From Bradyrhizobium roseum (GTDB lineage Bacteria; Pseudomonadota; Alphaproteobacteria; Rhizobiales; Xanthobacteraceae), in NCBI RefSeq assembly GCF_030413175.1, contig NZ_CP129212.1, forward strand, positions 4,812,450-4,876,449: 64,000 nucleotides of DNA, written 5' to 3'. The translations under genes and the position numbers were made by a program. Below are positions 17,639-26,736 of the stretch, piece by piece. Position 1 is the first letter of the stretch. Each line of letters begins with the position of its first letter. The notes below the pieces were generated by a model. It was given only the letters and a program-made list of their open reading frames with translations, had not been told where the DNA came from and searched no databases.

Positions 17639-20368
17639 TCATTGTGTTGGTCTGACGTTGCTGTATGGCAGCGGCACACGATCACCGTCCGCGAGGCCAA
17701 GCTCATGGATTTCCAGATCGAGTCGCCACGCCATAGTGCCTCGGACTTTTGGTGAAAGATTGGGAATGTTGTCTATGGCCGCATGCATGGCCGAGCGCAT
17801 CTCGGAGATCGAGCAATCGGTACGACCGGCTCTCCGCTGTGCCATCGCCCATTGCTTCCAGTGATTATCGAACGCGCGGTGAGTCGACGCGTTAAGCAGC
17901 AGCGTCGGCGCGGCCGACCGGCTATAGCCCGGCGCTGTTCGGACGAAAGCAGTTGCATTGATGTGTGCTGATTGGCGCTGCGCGCCCGTAACTCCATACT
18001 GGCCGCGCACGTCCGACGCTGAGCCGTGCGCCTGGAAAGCTACGTCGACGGTGCCCGGCGCGCCTTGGTGTCCGATGAGCCCGGCCGCTGCCGCATCCGC
18101 CACGGCGCCTCGCACGCCGGGTAGCGTGCTTTGCGCGGGAGTGCCGAGACCTAATTCAGCCGAAATTTCTGCAAACACTTCCGGCCCAGCGATCCGGGCA
18201 GTGGACGACGGTTGCGTTGCCTGCGAGGCGGCCGTCTGTTCGGCATGTGTCGTGGGTTGGGTTGTTTGCGTGGCAGTCTGCCCCCGGTCTGCTGCTGCGT
18301 TAGAGCCAGCCTGCGCGACCTCTGCGGCCTTGACAGGCCCCTCATTCGTTGACGTCACAGGCCTTGTCGGCGCTTCGGTGATCATGCGACCGCCGGATAG
18401 GGGCTGGCCGATCACCGCGCCAGGAGCGGCACCAGTTCCGCGCAAAGCCGGAACGTCAGCCATTCCGAGCATCGCAGAAGCAGCAAGGTTGACGGCCTCA
18501 CGTTTGGCTGACTTACCGACGTCGGCAGCCCACCTTTCGCCGGTGCTGGTTCCAGTTGGATGCTGGCGGGCGGCCGCCACGCCACCGGAGACCGCGATCG
18601 AGTTGGCACCGGCCAGCGCGGCTTCGCGCAGGCTGCCGGTCTCGGCATAGGCGACACCAGCATTCAACCCGACGTCGCCGCCGATGGCGGCGGTCTGCCG
18701 CAGAACCGGATTGGATATCGTCGAACTGGCGCCGCCGATCGATCCACCAGCGCCGCCCAGCACGAGTCCTTCGCCGGTCCTCTTGAGGATATCGACCACA
18801 CCGCGTTGTTCAATTATCCCGCGCGCCAGCTCGCTGCTGCCGCCGCCGCCGCTTCCAGCCGCCATACTGCGCGCGACGGTCTGTGCGCGGCTGAGCTGTT
18901 GGGCACCGAGCCCCAGCGCGCGGCCGGTCGACAGTCCGACCCCGCCGCCCACCCCACTGACAAAGCCTTCTTTCGCACCCCGCTTGCCTTCCTGCCAGCC
19001 GACAGAAAGGGCTTGCTCGCGCGAATGTCCGGCCGCCAGCTCCCCTACTGCCGCCGAGCTGCCGCGCAAAGCAAAACCTCCTGCACCAACCACGGTGCCG
19101 GTTCCTACGCCAGTAGCGGCGACAGCGCCCGCACCGGTCAAGCCAAGTCCGCCAGCGCCGACGCCCGCGGCCACGACCGGCGCTGCCACGACGGCGCCGA
19201 TGCTCAGCGAGACCGCGAATGAGAGGTCGCGTGTGACCTTCAGTCCGGTCACGATGTCGCCGGCGGCGCCCACAGCCCGATCGACACCTTTATCCAGCGT
19301 GACGCGCGCATGCTCGGCGCCCTCGACACCCTCCAGCAGTATGGCGGCGCGACTGGCCAGCGGCGCGCCTGCTTCGGATTGCTGGCGATATCTCGTCAGC
19401 GTCGAGTTCGACGTCGCAACCATCGGCTGGACACGGTCGTACAGTTCGACAGGCTCCTCGCCGCAGACGACGCTGACGGCAAAGCCGACGTAAGGTTGCT
19501 CCTCGTAGTTCAATTTCATGTGGTCGTTGAGCCGTCCGAACGTCGTCTCGTTGAGGCCGCGTGCTTGCTTCGCCGCGGTGTCCAGCGACTTCCCAGCGTT
19601 GGTGCGCAGCTGGGCGACTTCTTGACTCGTCAGCACGATCTGCTCGCTGCCCCGCATAAGGGCGAAGTATCCTGGTCGATCCGGCAGAGCAACGATGCCA
19701 TCGATGCGGCGGAGCGAGTCCAACACCTGCGCCTTGGCATCAGAGAGGCCGGACGACGGCGCCAAGGCCTGCGTGATGACTTGGGTGCGCCGTTCCTCAG
19801 CTTGCTGCTGGCGCCCCTGTTCGAACTGCGGTGCCAGATTATCGAGTTCGGTCTGCAGCAGGCGTCGGTCGGAAGGACTGACATCGCTGCGTTGCAGCCA
19901 GGCGGCGATGCGGTCTAGCTCAGCCCGTGCCTCATTGGGGCTCCCGTACTGGATGCTGGTGCGCTCGCGCAGCATACGTGGCATTGCGTCCGACGACGCC
20001 TGTTCCCGAGCAGGGCCCTTGCTCGTTGCCTTGCCCTTTGGCGCGCTGCCTGCCTTGCGCATGCCGTCCTGGCGCTTCGTCAGCTCCGACTGCAACTCCT
20101 GCAGCCTCTCGGTATTCCGGTCCATCTCGGGCGAGGAGGTTGTCTGGCGCGATATCCACTCCTTGGTTTTGTCAATGTCTTCCACCAGCTGGCTGAAGCC
20201 GAGCTGGCCGGCGGGCAGATCGCGCGGCGGAGACCCGTCTCCAGCGGTGCTGACCGCCTCATTGAGAGCATTGCCAAACGCCGATTGTGCTGCAGTGGCA
20301 GCAGAAGACGGGTTTTTGGACGTCTGATTGACGGAGGCGTTCGTTGAGCTGGTTAGTTCCACTCCCAA
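17639..20368 (-). CDS. Large effector or toxin-like protein with nuclease-like C-terminus
   Basis: I do not recognise this 909-residue protein as a named family. It has a Ser/Thr/Asn-rich N-terminus without a signal peptide, coiled-coil segments at about residues 60-200, a Gly/Ala-rich hydrophobic stretch at 382-436 that could span or enter a membrane, and a Thr/Gln/Ala-rich linker at about 690-760. The C-terminal domain is compact and polar. Ser800 and His802 (QRQSAHINA), His830 (NASTHRAF) and His836 (DNHWKQW) resemble HNH/Endo VII-type toxin nucleases. The start is TTG at 20368, 6 bases after AAGGGAG; no ATG fits. No immunity gene follows and no clear tts box was seen upstream. It could be a type III or type IV secreted effector or a polymorphic toxin. 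Confidence 0.6.
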   Translation of the reverse strand: MGVELTSSTNASVNQTSKNPSSAATAAQSAFGNALNEAVSTAGDGSPPRDLPAGQLGFSQLVEDIDKTKEWISRQTTSSPEMDRNTERLQELQSELTKRQDGMRKAGSAPKGKATSKGPAREQASSDAMPRMLRERTSIQYGSPNEARAELDRIAAWLQRSDVSPSDRRLLQTELDNLAPQFEQGRQQQAEERRTQVITQALAPSSGLSDAKAQVLDSLRRIDGIVALPDRPGYFALMRGSEQIVLTSQEVAQLRTNAGKSLDTAAKQARGLNETTFGRLNDHMKLNYEEQPYVGFAVSVVCGEEPVELYDRVQPMVATSNSTLTRYRQQSEAGAPLASRAAILLEGVEGAEHARVTLDKGVDRAVGAAGDIVTGLKVTRDLSFAVSLSIGAVVAAPVVAAGVGAGGLGLTGAGAVAATGVGTGTVVGAGGFALRGSSAAVGELAAGHSREQALSVGWQEGKRGAKEGFVSGVGGGVGLSTGRALGLGAQQLSRAQTVARSMAAGSGGGGSSELARGIIEQRGVVDILKRTGEGLVLGGAGGSIGGASSTISNPVLRQTAAIGGDVGLNAGVAYAETGSLREAALAGANSIAVSGGVAAARQHPTGTSTGERWAADVGKSAKREAVNLAASAMLGMADVPALRGTGAAPGAVIGQPLSGGRMITEAPTRPVTSTNEGPVKAAEVAQAGSNAAADRGQTATQTTQPTTHAEQTAASQATQPSSTARIAGPEVFAEISAELGLGTPAQSTLPGVRGAVADAAAAGLIGHQGAPGTVDVAFQAHGSASDVRGQYGVTGAQRQSAHINATAFVRTAPGYSRSAAPTLLLNASTHRAFDNHWKQWAMAQRRAGRTDCSISEMRSAMHAAIDNIPNLSPKVRGTMAWRLDLEIHELGLADGDRVPLPYSNVRPTQ

Positions 20369-20832
20369 ATGCGTCTCCCTTCATGGTGTTGTCGTCGGTC
20401 GGTTGTCCTGTCGCGAGACGTGGCAAACAACCGGACAAATCGAACAGAGCTATTTGCAATGGTGCCCGCGCCGGCTTCATGCCGAAGCTTGGGCCTTATG
20501 GCGCGATGTTGTGCCGATCCAACGAAATGAATTCAGTAATGTAGATCACAGACGGTTGGCGAAGAACGTACCGACGCTCCCAATATCCAGTGCTCGAGCG
20601 GCTGGTGCCGTCCCCGAATGGTCGACGTCCGGTCAGACACCCTGCACCAGGATCAGCCGTGGACGGCGGCCAGCCGGCCTCTGGTCTGCAGCAATGGGGC
20701 ACGACCGGTTCAGTGAACAGCGTGCCGAATTGGCACACTTGAAGAATGCGCGAGTCCCATTCAGCAACAACTCGAACCCATGAGGCTTGCTCTCGCTCTG
20801 CGGTTGCGATTGAATATCGTCAAGGTCACCGG
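20369..20832. other. Intergenic region between divergent genes
   Basis: These 464 bases lie between the minus-strand effector-like gene and the plus-strand recombinase unit, so they should carry both promoters. I found no gene, no tts box (GTCAGCTT core) and no proper sigma-54 site. A TGGCAC at 20733 lacks the -12 element. Confidence 0.4.
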
Positions 20833-21090
20833 ATGCGCGTCATGACGCCAGATCAAAAAGCGGCCTACGAAGCGCTGACAGGGCTCGTGCACCGCACGGC
20901 AATGAAGATTGCAGAACTTCCCAAAGATCAACGCGGCGCCGCGTTGCAGCTTGCGTCCAACTCAATTGCAAGGGGCATCGCAAATCTAGGCATTGCGGAA
21001 CCGAAGCTTGTCGAAGTTTGCGCTGACGGCATCGCGGCGGTTCTTCGTGAGATAGAAGCCTCGGGCAAGCCCTCCGGGGGGCACGCTTAA
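20833..21090 (+). CDS. Small helical protein upstream of the serine recombinase
   Basis: This 85-residue protein starts at ATG 20833; ATG 20842 is an alternative. It reads MTPDQKAAYEALTGLVHRTA, then IAELPKDQRGAALQLASNSI and a short acidic C-terminal helix. It is predicted to be helical, with no signal peptide or known motif. It lies 37 bases before the recombinase gene on the same strand and is probably cotranscribed. It could be a directionality or accessory factor, but that is inferred only from position. Confidence 0.6.
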   Translation: MRVMTPDQKAAYEALTGLVHRTAMKIAELPKDQRGAALQLASNSIARGIANLGIAEPKLVEVCADGIAAVLREIEASGKPSGGHA

Positions 21091-21127
21091 AGACGAAACG
21101 TCCCGGCTGCATTGCGGAGCGTTGATC

Positions 21128-22792
21128 ATGGTCAATGCACTCGTTATTCGCCGCAACACACAACTGGCAAAACCCGAGAAGGCGCTTCGAGCGGCGCAGT
21201 ATGTGCGCATGTCGACGGAGCTTCAACGCTACTCGACGCAGAACCAGGCTGCCGCGATCGCGGAATACGCGCAGCAGCGAAATCTCAAGATCGTGCGGAC
21301 TTATGCAGATCTGGGACGCAGCGGAGTACGGATCAATCGACGGCCGGGTCTAACCGAACTCATCAAGGATGTACAATCGGGAAACGCGGACTTCGACCAC
21401 GTTCTCGTCTACGACATCAGCCGATGGGGACGCTTCCAAGATGTCGACGAAAGTGCGCACTACGAGTTTATTTGCAAGCGCAACGGCGTAAAGGTCGCCT
21501 ACTGCGCTGAGCAATTCGAAAATGACGGCAGTCTTCTTTCAAGCATAATAAAAAACATCAAGCGAGTGATGGCGGCCGAGTTCAGCAGGGAGCTCGGCGT
21601 TAAGGTTCATACTGGCCACTGCCGAATGGCCGGCCTCGGCTATCGTGTCGGGGGCCCGCTCACGTTTGGACTCAGCCGGGAGATGGTCGATGAGGAGCAA
21701 CACTCGAAAGGCCGCTTGAGAAAGGGCGAGTACAAGGCATTGAAAACCGATCGTGTGCGGCTCCGGCTCGGGTCAGACGAGGAAATGGCGGTCGTCAGGT
21801 CGATATTCCGGCAGTTCGTCATTGAGAGAAAAACCGACGTTGAGATTGCACGGCAACTCAATCGAACGAACATTCCCAATCACCATGGGCGTCCTTGGTC
21901 CTATCTCATGGTCCACCACATCCTTAAGAACGAAAACTATATCGGCAACCTAGTCTACAACCGCACGTCCCGGCGCCTCGGACAGAAGCAAGTGAACAAC
22001 CCTCACGATTTGTGGATTCGAACTTCTTCGGCAGTGGCTCCAGTTGTTGATGCCGACCTCTTTGAGCGCGCTCAAAACATCATGGCCGAGCGATACATCT
22101 CGATCCCGGACGACCAGATGTTGCGCAGACTCCGCCTTGCCCTTGCCCGCAACGGTAAGCTTAGCTCCAGCATTATCAAGAGCACGTCCGGGCTTCCCTC
22201 ACCCGCATGCTACGTCAAGCGTTTTGGTTCGATCAGAAACGCCTACAAGCTCATCGGCTATGCAGGTTCGCGAGACTGCGGATGGTTTGACGCGCGCGAG
22301 CAATGGTGCAAGGTTTTGTCAAAGCTCGCTTCCGAGGTGGCCGAGGCGTTGCACACAGATCTCGGGCTTCGGTTGATGCTCACCGACGACGGTACAGCGC
22401 TGCGGAAGAATGGAAGAAGCAAGGTCGTCTCATTTCAGGTGGTCCGAAAACTAGCGAAGAGAACGCCAGGCCACGCTTCGCGGTGGAGAGCCCACCTGCG
22501 GAAGGAACGACCCGGACTCTGCGTCTACTTGCGGCTGAACGATCCCAACGATGCCATACAAGACTATGTGTTGTTGGCCTCAGCGGAGGCGGCCGCACCG
22601 TACCTTACGCTCTCAGATAATCTCCTAGCGCAGCACAACGCCGTGCGCGTCGACACTGTGGGCGAGCTAATCCGAGCCATCAAAGTGAGAATGACACATT
22701 CCAGCCAAACCGCGTCAGCCAAGCGCGGGCGACCGAACAAGCAAGGGAGACCGGGCCTGTCAAAATCCAAGAACGGCAGCGCGAGGCGCTGA
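21128..22792 (+). CDS. Large serine recombinase (copy 1)
   Basis: This 554-residue site-specific recombinase of the resolvase/invertase superfamily cuts DNA through a serine nucleophile. The resolvase domain has AAQYVRMSTELQRYSTQNQ (Ser29), then RTYADLGRSGVRINRRPG and VYDISRWGRF. The recombinase domain follows (DVEIARQLNRTNIPNHHGR, HILKNENYIGNLVYNRTS), with a basic C-terminus. ATG 21128, 8 bases after GGAG, is preferred over the TTG two codons earlier. A paralogue at 44989-46572 has the same layout and similar opening residues (MVNAL). Neither is next to a recognisable att repeat. It may be the mobility gene of the accessory block. Confidence 0.9.
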   Translation: MVNALVIRRNTQLAKPEKALRAAQYVRMSTELQRYSTQNQAAAIAEYAQQRNLKIVRTYADLGRSGVRINRRPGLTELIKDVQSGNADFDHVLVYDISRWGRFQDVDESAHYEFICKRNGVKVAYCAEQFENDGSLLSSIIKNIKRVMAAEFSRELGVKVHTGHCRMAGLGYRVGGPLTFGLSREMVDEEQHSKGRLRKGEYKALKTDRVRLRLGSDEEMAVVRSIFRQFVIERKTDVEIARQLNRTNIPNHHGRPWSYLMVHHILKNENYIGNLVYNRTSRRLGQKQVNNPHDLWIRTSSAVAPVVDADLFERAQNIMAERYISIPDDQMLRRLRLALARNGKLSSSIIKSTSGLPSPACYVKRFGSIRNAYKLIGYAGSRDCGWFDAREQWCKVLSKLASEVAEALHTDLGLRLMLTDDGTALRKNGRSKVVSFQVVRKLAKRTPGHASRWRAHLRKERPGLCVYLRLNDPNDAIQDYVLLASAEAAAPYLTLSDNLLAQHNAVRVDTVGELIRAIKVRMTHSSQTASAKRGRPNKQGRPGLSKSKNGSARR

Positions 22793-23329
22793 TGGAACGC
22801 AGATAGAGAGATCGTGCGCCGCCCGATGGCAGCTTCAGTCTCGCGATAGGGAGCATCCGTTGTCCGGGTCGAGCCGCGATGCAGTTTCTCGGGAATCGAT
22901 CGGCCCGCCCGCTCGACGCGGTCCAGGAGCGACATGTCGGGTGCTGCGGCAAAAGTCGAGCCGGGCACGTAGTGATAACTCGCATCACTTGCCCAATACC
23001 CTCAACGTGTCGTTCGTCGGCAGGATTGGCGCCGACATATTGAGCCAGTTGCGCAATGTGGCGACATCGACGGGCTCAGCGCCATTCGGGCCAGATCGAG
23101 CTGTCGTCCGTACACGCGGCAATGAAGGCGCCGAGAGGGTTGGAATGGGAGCCTTCCGCTTCAGCCTAGGAAGGTAAACCACAGATGACGAGATCGACGA
23201 AGTCGTTGCACGTCTGTCCATGTTCGCGGCGGTCTGATTGCTTCCGTAATATGGACCCGCTGTCCGCTAACTCGCGCTGCCGATACCTCGGCAGCTCGAG
23301 ACCGCGATCCATCCCGTCCGGCACACCAA
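22793..23329. other. Gene-poor stretch after the recombinase
   Basis: No intact gene is visible. A short minus-strand frame ending at 22985 reads DVATLRNWLNMSAPILPTND and looks like the C-terminus of a lost protein of unknown family. The rest is decayed, without a terminator I can identify. Confidence 0.35.
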
Positions 23330-23900
23330 CGCAACTGTTGCCACGACGAAAGTCATTGGTTTTCCGGGTAGCATGCGCTCGACTACATTGAGGACGTTGA
23401 AGCCGGCCGCACGGACCAACTCGACGACCTCGGCCTGGGGCCGGATGCGATAGACTTCGGTCGGAAATGTCTGCTGGAAGCGGGGATCTTCGGCGGGTCG
23501 GAAGCCGAGGACGAAACGACCGGCGGGCCGCAGGACGCGGCACGTCTCGCGCAAATGATCGAGCGGCGCGGTCCAGAGACGTAGATCGTATGGACGGCAT
23601 AAGCTTCGTTGAAGCTCGCGTCGGCGAACGGCAGCTTGTCACTCGATTGGAAGTGGAACTCGAGGCGGCCTTCAGCCACCAAGGCGCGGTGACGGCGGAT
23701 TGCATGGCGGTGCGTCAGCCACGAGAAGTCGATCCCCGCGAGAACGCCCCCTCGGGCGACACACGCCGCCGCTGTTTTGGAGATCGGCTGCGGTCACGGC
23801 GACACGCTGGTGAAGGGCAGTCCCAGACGGCCGCCCGGCTTCAGCACGCGCGCGACCTCGCGCAGCGAGGTCTGGCACGGTCGCAGTCTCGGAGACTTGT
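23330..23900 (-). pseudogene. Decayed class I SAM-dependent methyltransferase
   Basis: The minus strand carries methyltransferase pieces in different frames. SLREVARVLKPGGRLGLPF lies near 23880-23810. TAAACVARGGVLAGIDFS followed by GRLEFHFQSSDKLPFADASF lies at about 23780-23600, and RETCRVLRPAGRFVLGFRPA with VVELVRAAGFNVLNVVE at about 23554-23370. These match the post-motif I, motif II/III and C-terminal parts of UbiE-like methyltransferases. Motif I (E.G.G.G) is missing. At least two frameshifts and an apparent fusion of two gene remnants make it non-functional. Confidence 0.65.
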
Positions 23901-24023
23901 CGGTATCCCGCTGATGGTTTCAAAGAACGACCGACGTTCTCCTGGTTGATCAACACCGTGCGCTCTCAATTCAATGCCGGCCCAAGGTCCTCGCTGCTCC
24001 GGTACCACCGGGCAGCGACTCGG

Positions 24024-24902
24024 CTAAATGGCCAAGTCGCGTCCCCAGAGCCGCGACGCCTCGAACATCGCCATCGCCGGAGCCGTAGGCGGCAAAGCCT
24101 CGGGAACGATCAGTTTGATCTCCTTGGCGAGTTCGACGCCTTCAATACGAAGCGCGACAAGCTGCGCAGTTGCGACTTCGTCGGCAACAGAGGCTTCCAT
24201 GACGATCGACGAACCGTAGCCGGCGCGGACCGCCCGCTTGACAGCCTCGGTATTGCCGAAACCGTCGACGATCGCGAGAGATTTCGCCAGCGGTCCGAGT
24301 TGCCGGCGCAGAAGATAACCAGTGCCGGTACCGGATTCACCGCCGAGAAGTGGCTCGCCTTGCAGCGCAGTCACAGACACGGACCCAAGTCGGGCCCAGC
24401 GGTGACCGGGTCCGACAATGACAACGAGCGGCTCCCGCCTCCAGGTGCGCGTGGTGAAGCCCGGCCTTCCATCCCACCATTCCATGGCGGCTAGGTCAGC
24501 CTCGCCTCGTTCGAGCCGGGCGACGACATCCGAGTTCGAGCCAATCCATTGTTCGACCGGAATGCGAGCACTTTGCCGAAAGGCTGCGATGTGAGGCTGC
24601 AGCAAATAGGTGCCGACGTTGCTAGATGCGGCCACGCGTAGTGCGGGAAGATGAATCAGGCTGCGCACTCGTCCGGCCGTCTCTACCAGCGAGCGCGCTA
24701 GCGGAAGGAAACGCGCGCCTTGATCCGTCGGCAAGGCGCCGCCACGCCGGCGTACCACCAGAGGTGCAGCCAGAACCTCCTCCAGCTGGCGGATGTGCTC
24801 CACGATGGTGGAAGGCGCCAGATCAAGTTGGCGCGCGGCCGCCCGAACGCCCCGCGTTGCGATCACGGTCACGAACGAACGGGCATGGGTCAGATTCAGC
24901 AT
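24024..24902 (-). CDS. ptxE: LysR-type regulator of the phosphite operon
   Basis: This 292-residue LysR-family protein has an N-terminal winged helix-turn-helix (RAAARQLDLAPSTIVEHIRQ) and a C-terminal periplasmic-binding-like effector domain. It is the last gene of a five-gene minus-strand set and begins 1 base after the dehydrogenase stop. In known phosphite operons a LysR regulator, PtxE, occupies exactly this place after ptxD, so the name rests on context. It probably controls the cluster in response to phosphorus status or phosphite. Confidence 0.85.
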   Translation of the reverse strand: MLNLTHARSFVTVIATRGVRAAARQLDLAPSTIVEHIRQLEEVLAAPLVVRRRGGALPTDQGARFLPLARSLVETAGRVRSLIHLPALRVAASSNVGTYLLQPHIAAFRQSARIPVEQWIGSNSDVVARLERGEADLAAMEWWDGRPGFTTRTWRREPLVVIVGPGHRWARLGSVSVTALQGEPLLGGESGTGTGYLLRRQLGPLAKSLAIVDGFGNTEAVKRAVRAGYGSSIVMEASVADEVATAQLVALRIEGVELAKEIKLIVPEALPPTAPAMAMFEASRLWGRDLAI

Positions 24903-24903
24903 T

Positions 24904-25917
24904 TCATTTGGTCAATGCAGGAATACTTGTTTGGCGCGTGGGTCTGTTGACGGCCCCGGCAGGCACCTTGCCGGCCAGGGCCTCGGTGATGCTGGTAGCC
25001 GCGGACAACTCGATCTCGCGCCGCACCGACATCACCGCCGATCCGATATGGGGCGTCAACACGGTTCGAGCACCGGGCCTGGTCAATCTTGCGTCGATTG
25101 CTCCGGGCCGGCCCGGCCGCGCCCAGTCCTCGCATTCGAAAACATCGGCGGCATATCCGCCGAGATGGCCGCTATCGAGCGCGTCGGCCACGGCGGCTTC
25201 ATCGACCAGAGAGCCCCGCGCGGGGTTGACGAGCAGCGCGCCGTGGCGCATCCGGCCGATCGCTTCTGCGTCGATCAAGCCGGTCGTGGCTTCGGTCAGC
25301 GGCAGGCCCAGCACGACGATGTCGGCCAGCTTCAGCACGTTCTCGAACGAAGCCGCCTCGATACCGGGAGCTTCGAACGGATTTGCATCGAACGCGACGA
25401 TGCGGCAGCCGAACCCGGAGAGCAGGCGCGCGATGGCGCGACCGACCAGGCCGAAGCCGACGATCCCTACCGTCGAATTGCGGATACCGGTTCCGTAAAG
25501 CTGAGGTCGCCAGCCCGCAAAGCCCGATGCCCGAATGCCGGCATCGCCGGCAGGAACGTGCCGCCCGAGCGCAATCATCAACCCGATTGCCAGCTCGGCC
25601 GTCGGCTCGGTGAGCAGGTCCGGCACGATCGTCACCTGGATGCCGCGCTCGCTTGCGGCCTCGACATCGATGTTGTCGTAGCCCTTCAGGGCGGCGCCGA
25701 TCACTTTCAGGTTTGGGCATTGATCGAGAAAGTCGCGATCGACGCAATCGGTCATGAACGCCATGAGCCCGGCCGCTTCGCGGCAGCGCTCGATTACCTG
25801 ATCGTGGCTCCATGGCTCTGACTGCTCGTTTGCGACGACACGCGCGACGCCCTCGAAGGCGGCGCGCGTCTGCGGGAAAACCCGATTGGTCAGGACGACG
25901 AGAGGCAATTCTGTCAT
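24904..25917 (-). CDS. ptxD: Phosphite dehydrogenase, NAD-dependent
   Basis: PtxD oxidises phosphite to phosphate while reducing NAD+, in the cytoplasm. The 337-residue D-2-hydroxyacid-dehydrogenase-fold protein keeps features specific to phosphite dehydrogenase: GAALKGYDN with Lys78, VPDLLTEPTAELAIGL, GWRPQLYGTG, NPARGSLVDE with Arg234, GGYAADVFECEDWARP and LTPHIGSAV with His290. The nucleotide site is GIVGFGLVG, and VAFDAN (Asp177) follows the second strand; an acidic residue there favours NAD over NADP. It lies 10 bases after ptxC and 1 base before ptxE. The match to the Pseudomonas stutzeri enzyme, recalled from memory, is strong over the whole length. Confidence 0.93.
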   Translation of the reverse strand: MTELPLVVLTNRVFPQTRAAFEGVARVVANEQSEPWSHDQVIERCREAAGLMAFMTDCVDRDFLDQCPNLKVIGAALKGYDNIDVEAASERGIQVTIVPDLLTEPTAELAIGLMIALGRHVPAGDAGIRASGFAGWRPQLYGTGIRNSTVGIVGFGLVGRAIARLLSGFGCRIVAFDANPFEAPGIEAASFENVLKLADIVVLGLPLTEATTGLIDAEAIGRMRHGALLVNPARGSLVDEAAVADALDSGHLGGYAADVFECEDWARPGRPGAIDARLTRPGARTVLTPHIGSAVMSVRREIELSAATSITEALAGKVPAGAVNRPTRQTSIPALTK

Positions 25918-25927
25918 CGCGGCACGG

Positions 25928-26734
25928 TCACTTGAGCGATTTTCGCAAGTAAGCGCCGACGCTATCGACGATCACGACGCAGGCGAGGATCGAAAGCAAG
26001 ATGGCCGAAACCTGATCATAGTTCAGCAGCCGAAGCGCCGAGATCAATTCAAAACCGATACCGCCCGCGCCGACGATGCCGAGCACGGCGGACGCCCGGA
26101 AATGATATTCCCAGCGATAGATCGTGACGTCGGTAAGCTGCGGCAGCACCTGCGGCAGAACCGCATGCTGGATGACCTGCATCGGGGTGGCGCCGGCCGC
26201 ACGCGCCGCTTCCAGCGGCTTTGGATCGACGTGCTCGATCGCCTCCGCGTAAAATTTTCCGACCATGCCGACCGAATGCAGCGCCAGTGCAAGCACGCCG
26301 GGCAGTGCGCCGAAGCCCACCGCGGCGACAAAGAGAACGCCAAGGATGATCTCCGGCACCGAGCGCAGAAAGGCGAGCAGTGTCCGTACCGCCAGATAAA
26401 CGGCCGGATGCGGGCTGGTGTTGGGAGCAGCCAACAGCGCGAGCGGAAGGGAGAACACCACGGCGAGCGCGGTCCCCGCGATCGACATCGCGAGCGTATC
26501 CAGCAGCGGGCGCAGCCAGGACTGCCACCGGCTGAAATCGGGCGGCACCATTTCGGAGGCCAGCGTGGCGATCGCAGGCCCGCTCTCTAGAAAGCGCTGC
26601 GCATCGAAGAAGCCGGTGGCCGCCAGCGCCACGACGCAGGCGGCAACGATCAGGCCGACGAGGCCGGTCCCGCGCAGGGCGGCCCGGCGCTGATCGGCGA
26701 GAATGGTGTCAAATGGGGGTGAAGCGGATCTCAT
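25928..26734 (-). CDS. ptxC: Phosphite ABC transporter permease
   Basis: This 268-residue PhnE-type permease is the membrane channel of a phosphite/phosphonate ABC importer. It has about six transmembrane segments and the cytoplasmic coupling motif PKPLEAARAAGATPMQVIQH (EAA loop). It starts 2 bases after the ptxB stop and ends 10 bases before ptxD. Linkage to phosphite dehydrogenase, rather than to C-P lyase genes, makes phosphite the likely substrate. Confidence 0.9.
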   Translation of the reverse strand: MRSASPPFDTILADQRRAALRGTGLVGLIVAACVVALAATGFFDAQRFLESGPAIATLASEMVPPDFSRWQSWLRPLLDTLAMSIAGTALAVVFSLPLALLAAPNTSPHPAVYLAVRTLLAFLRSVPEIILGVLFVAAVGFGALPGVLALALHSVGMVGKFYAEAIEHVDPKPLEAARAAGATPMQVIQHAVLPQVLPQLTDVTIYRWEYHFRASAVLGIVGAGGIGFELISALRLLNYDQVSAILLSILACVVIVDSVGAYLRKSLK

Positions 26735-26736
26735 TT

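Noticed and set aside
20369..20600. A tts box (type III secretion promoter) upstream of the effector-like gene
   Set aside because: No GTCAGCTT/TCGAAAGCT-like elements on the correct strand.
20730..20760. Sigma-54 promoter starting with TTGGCAC
   Set aside because: The -12 TTGC element is not at the required spacing.
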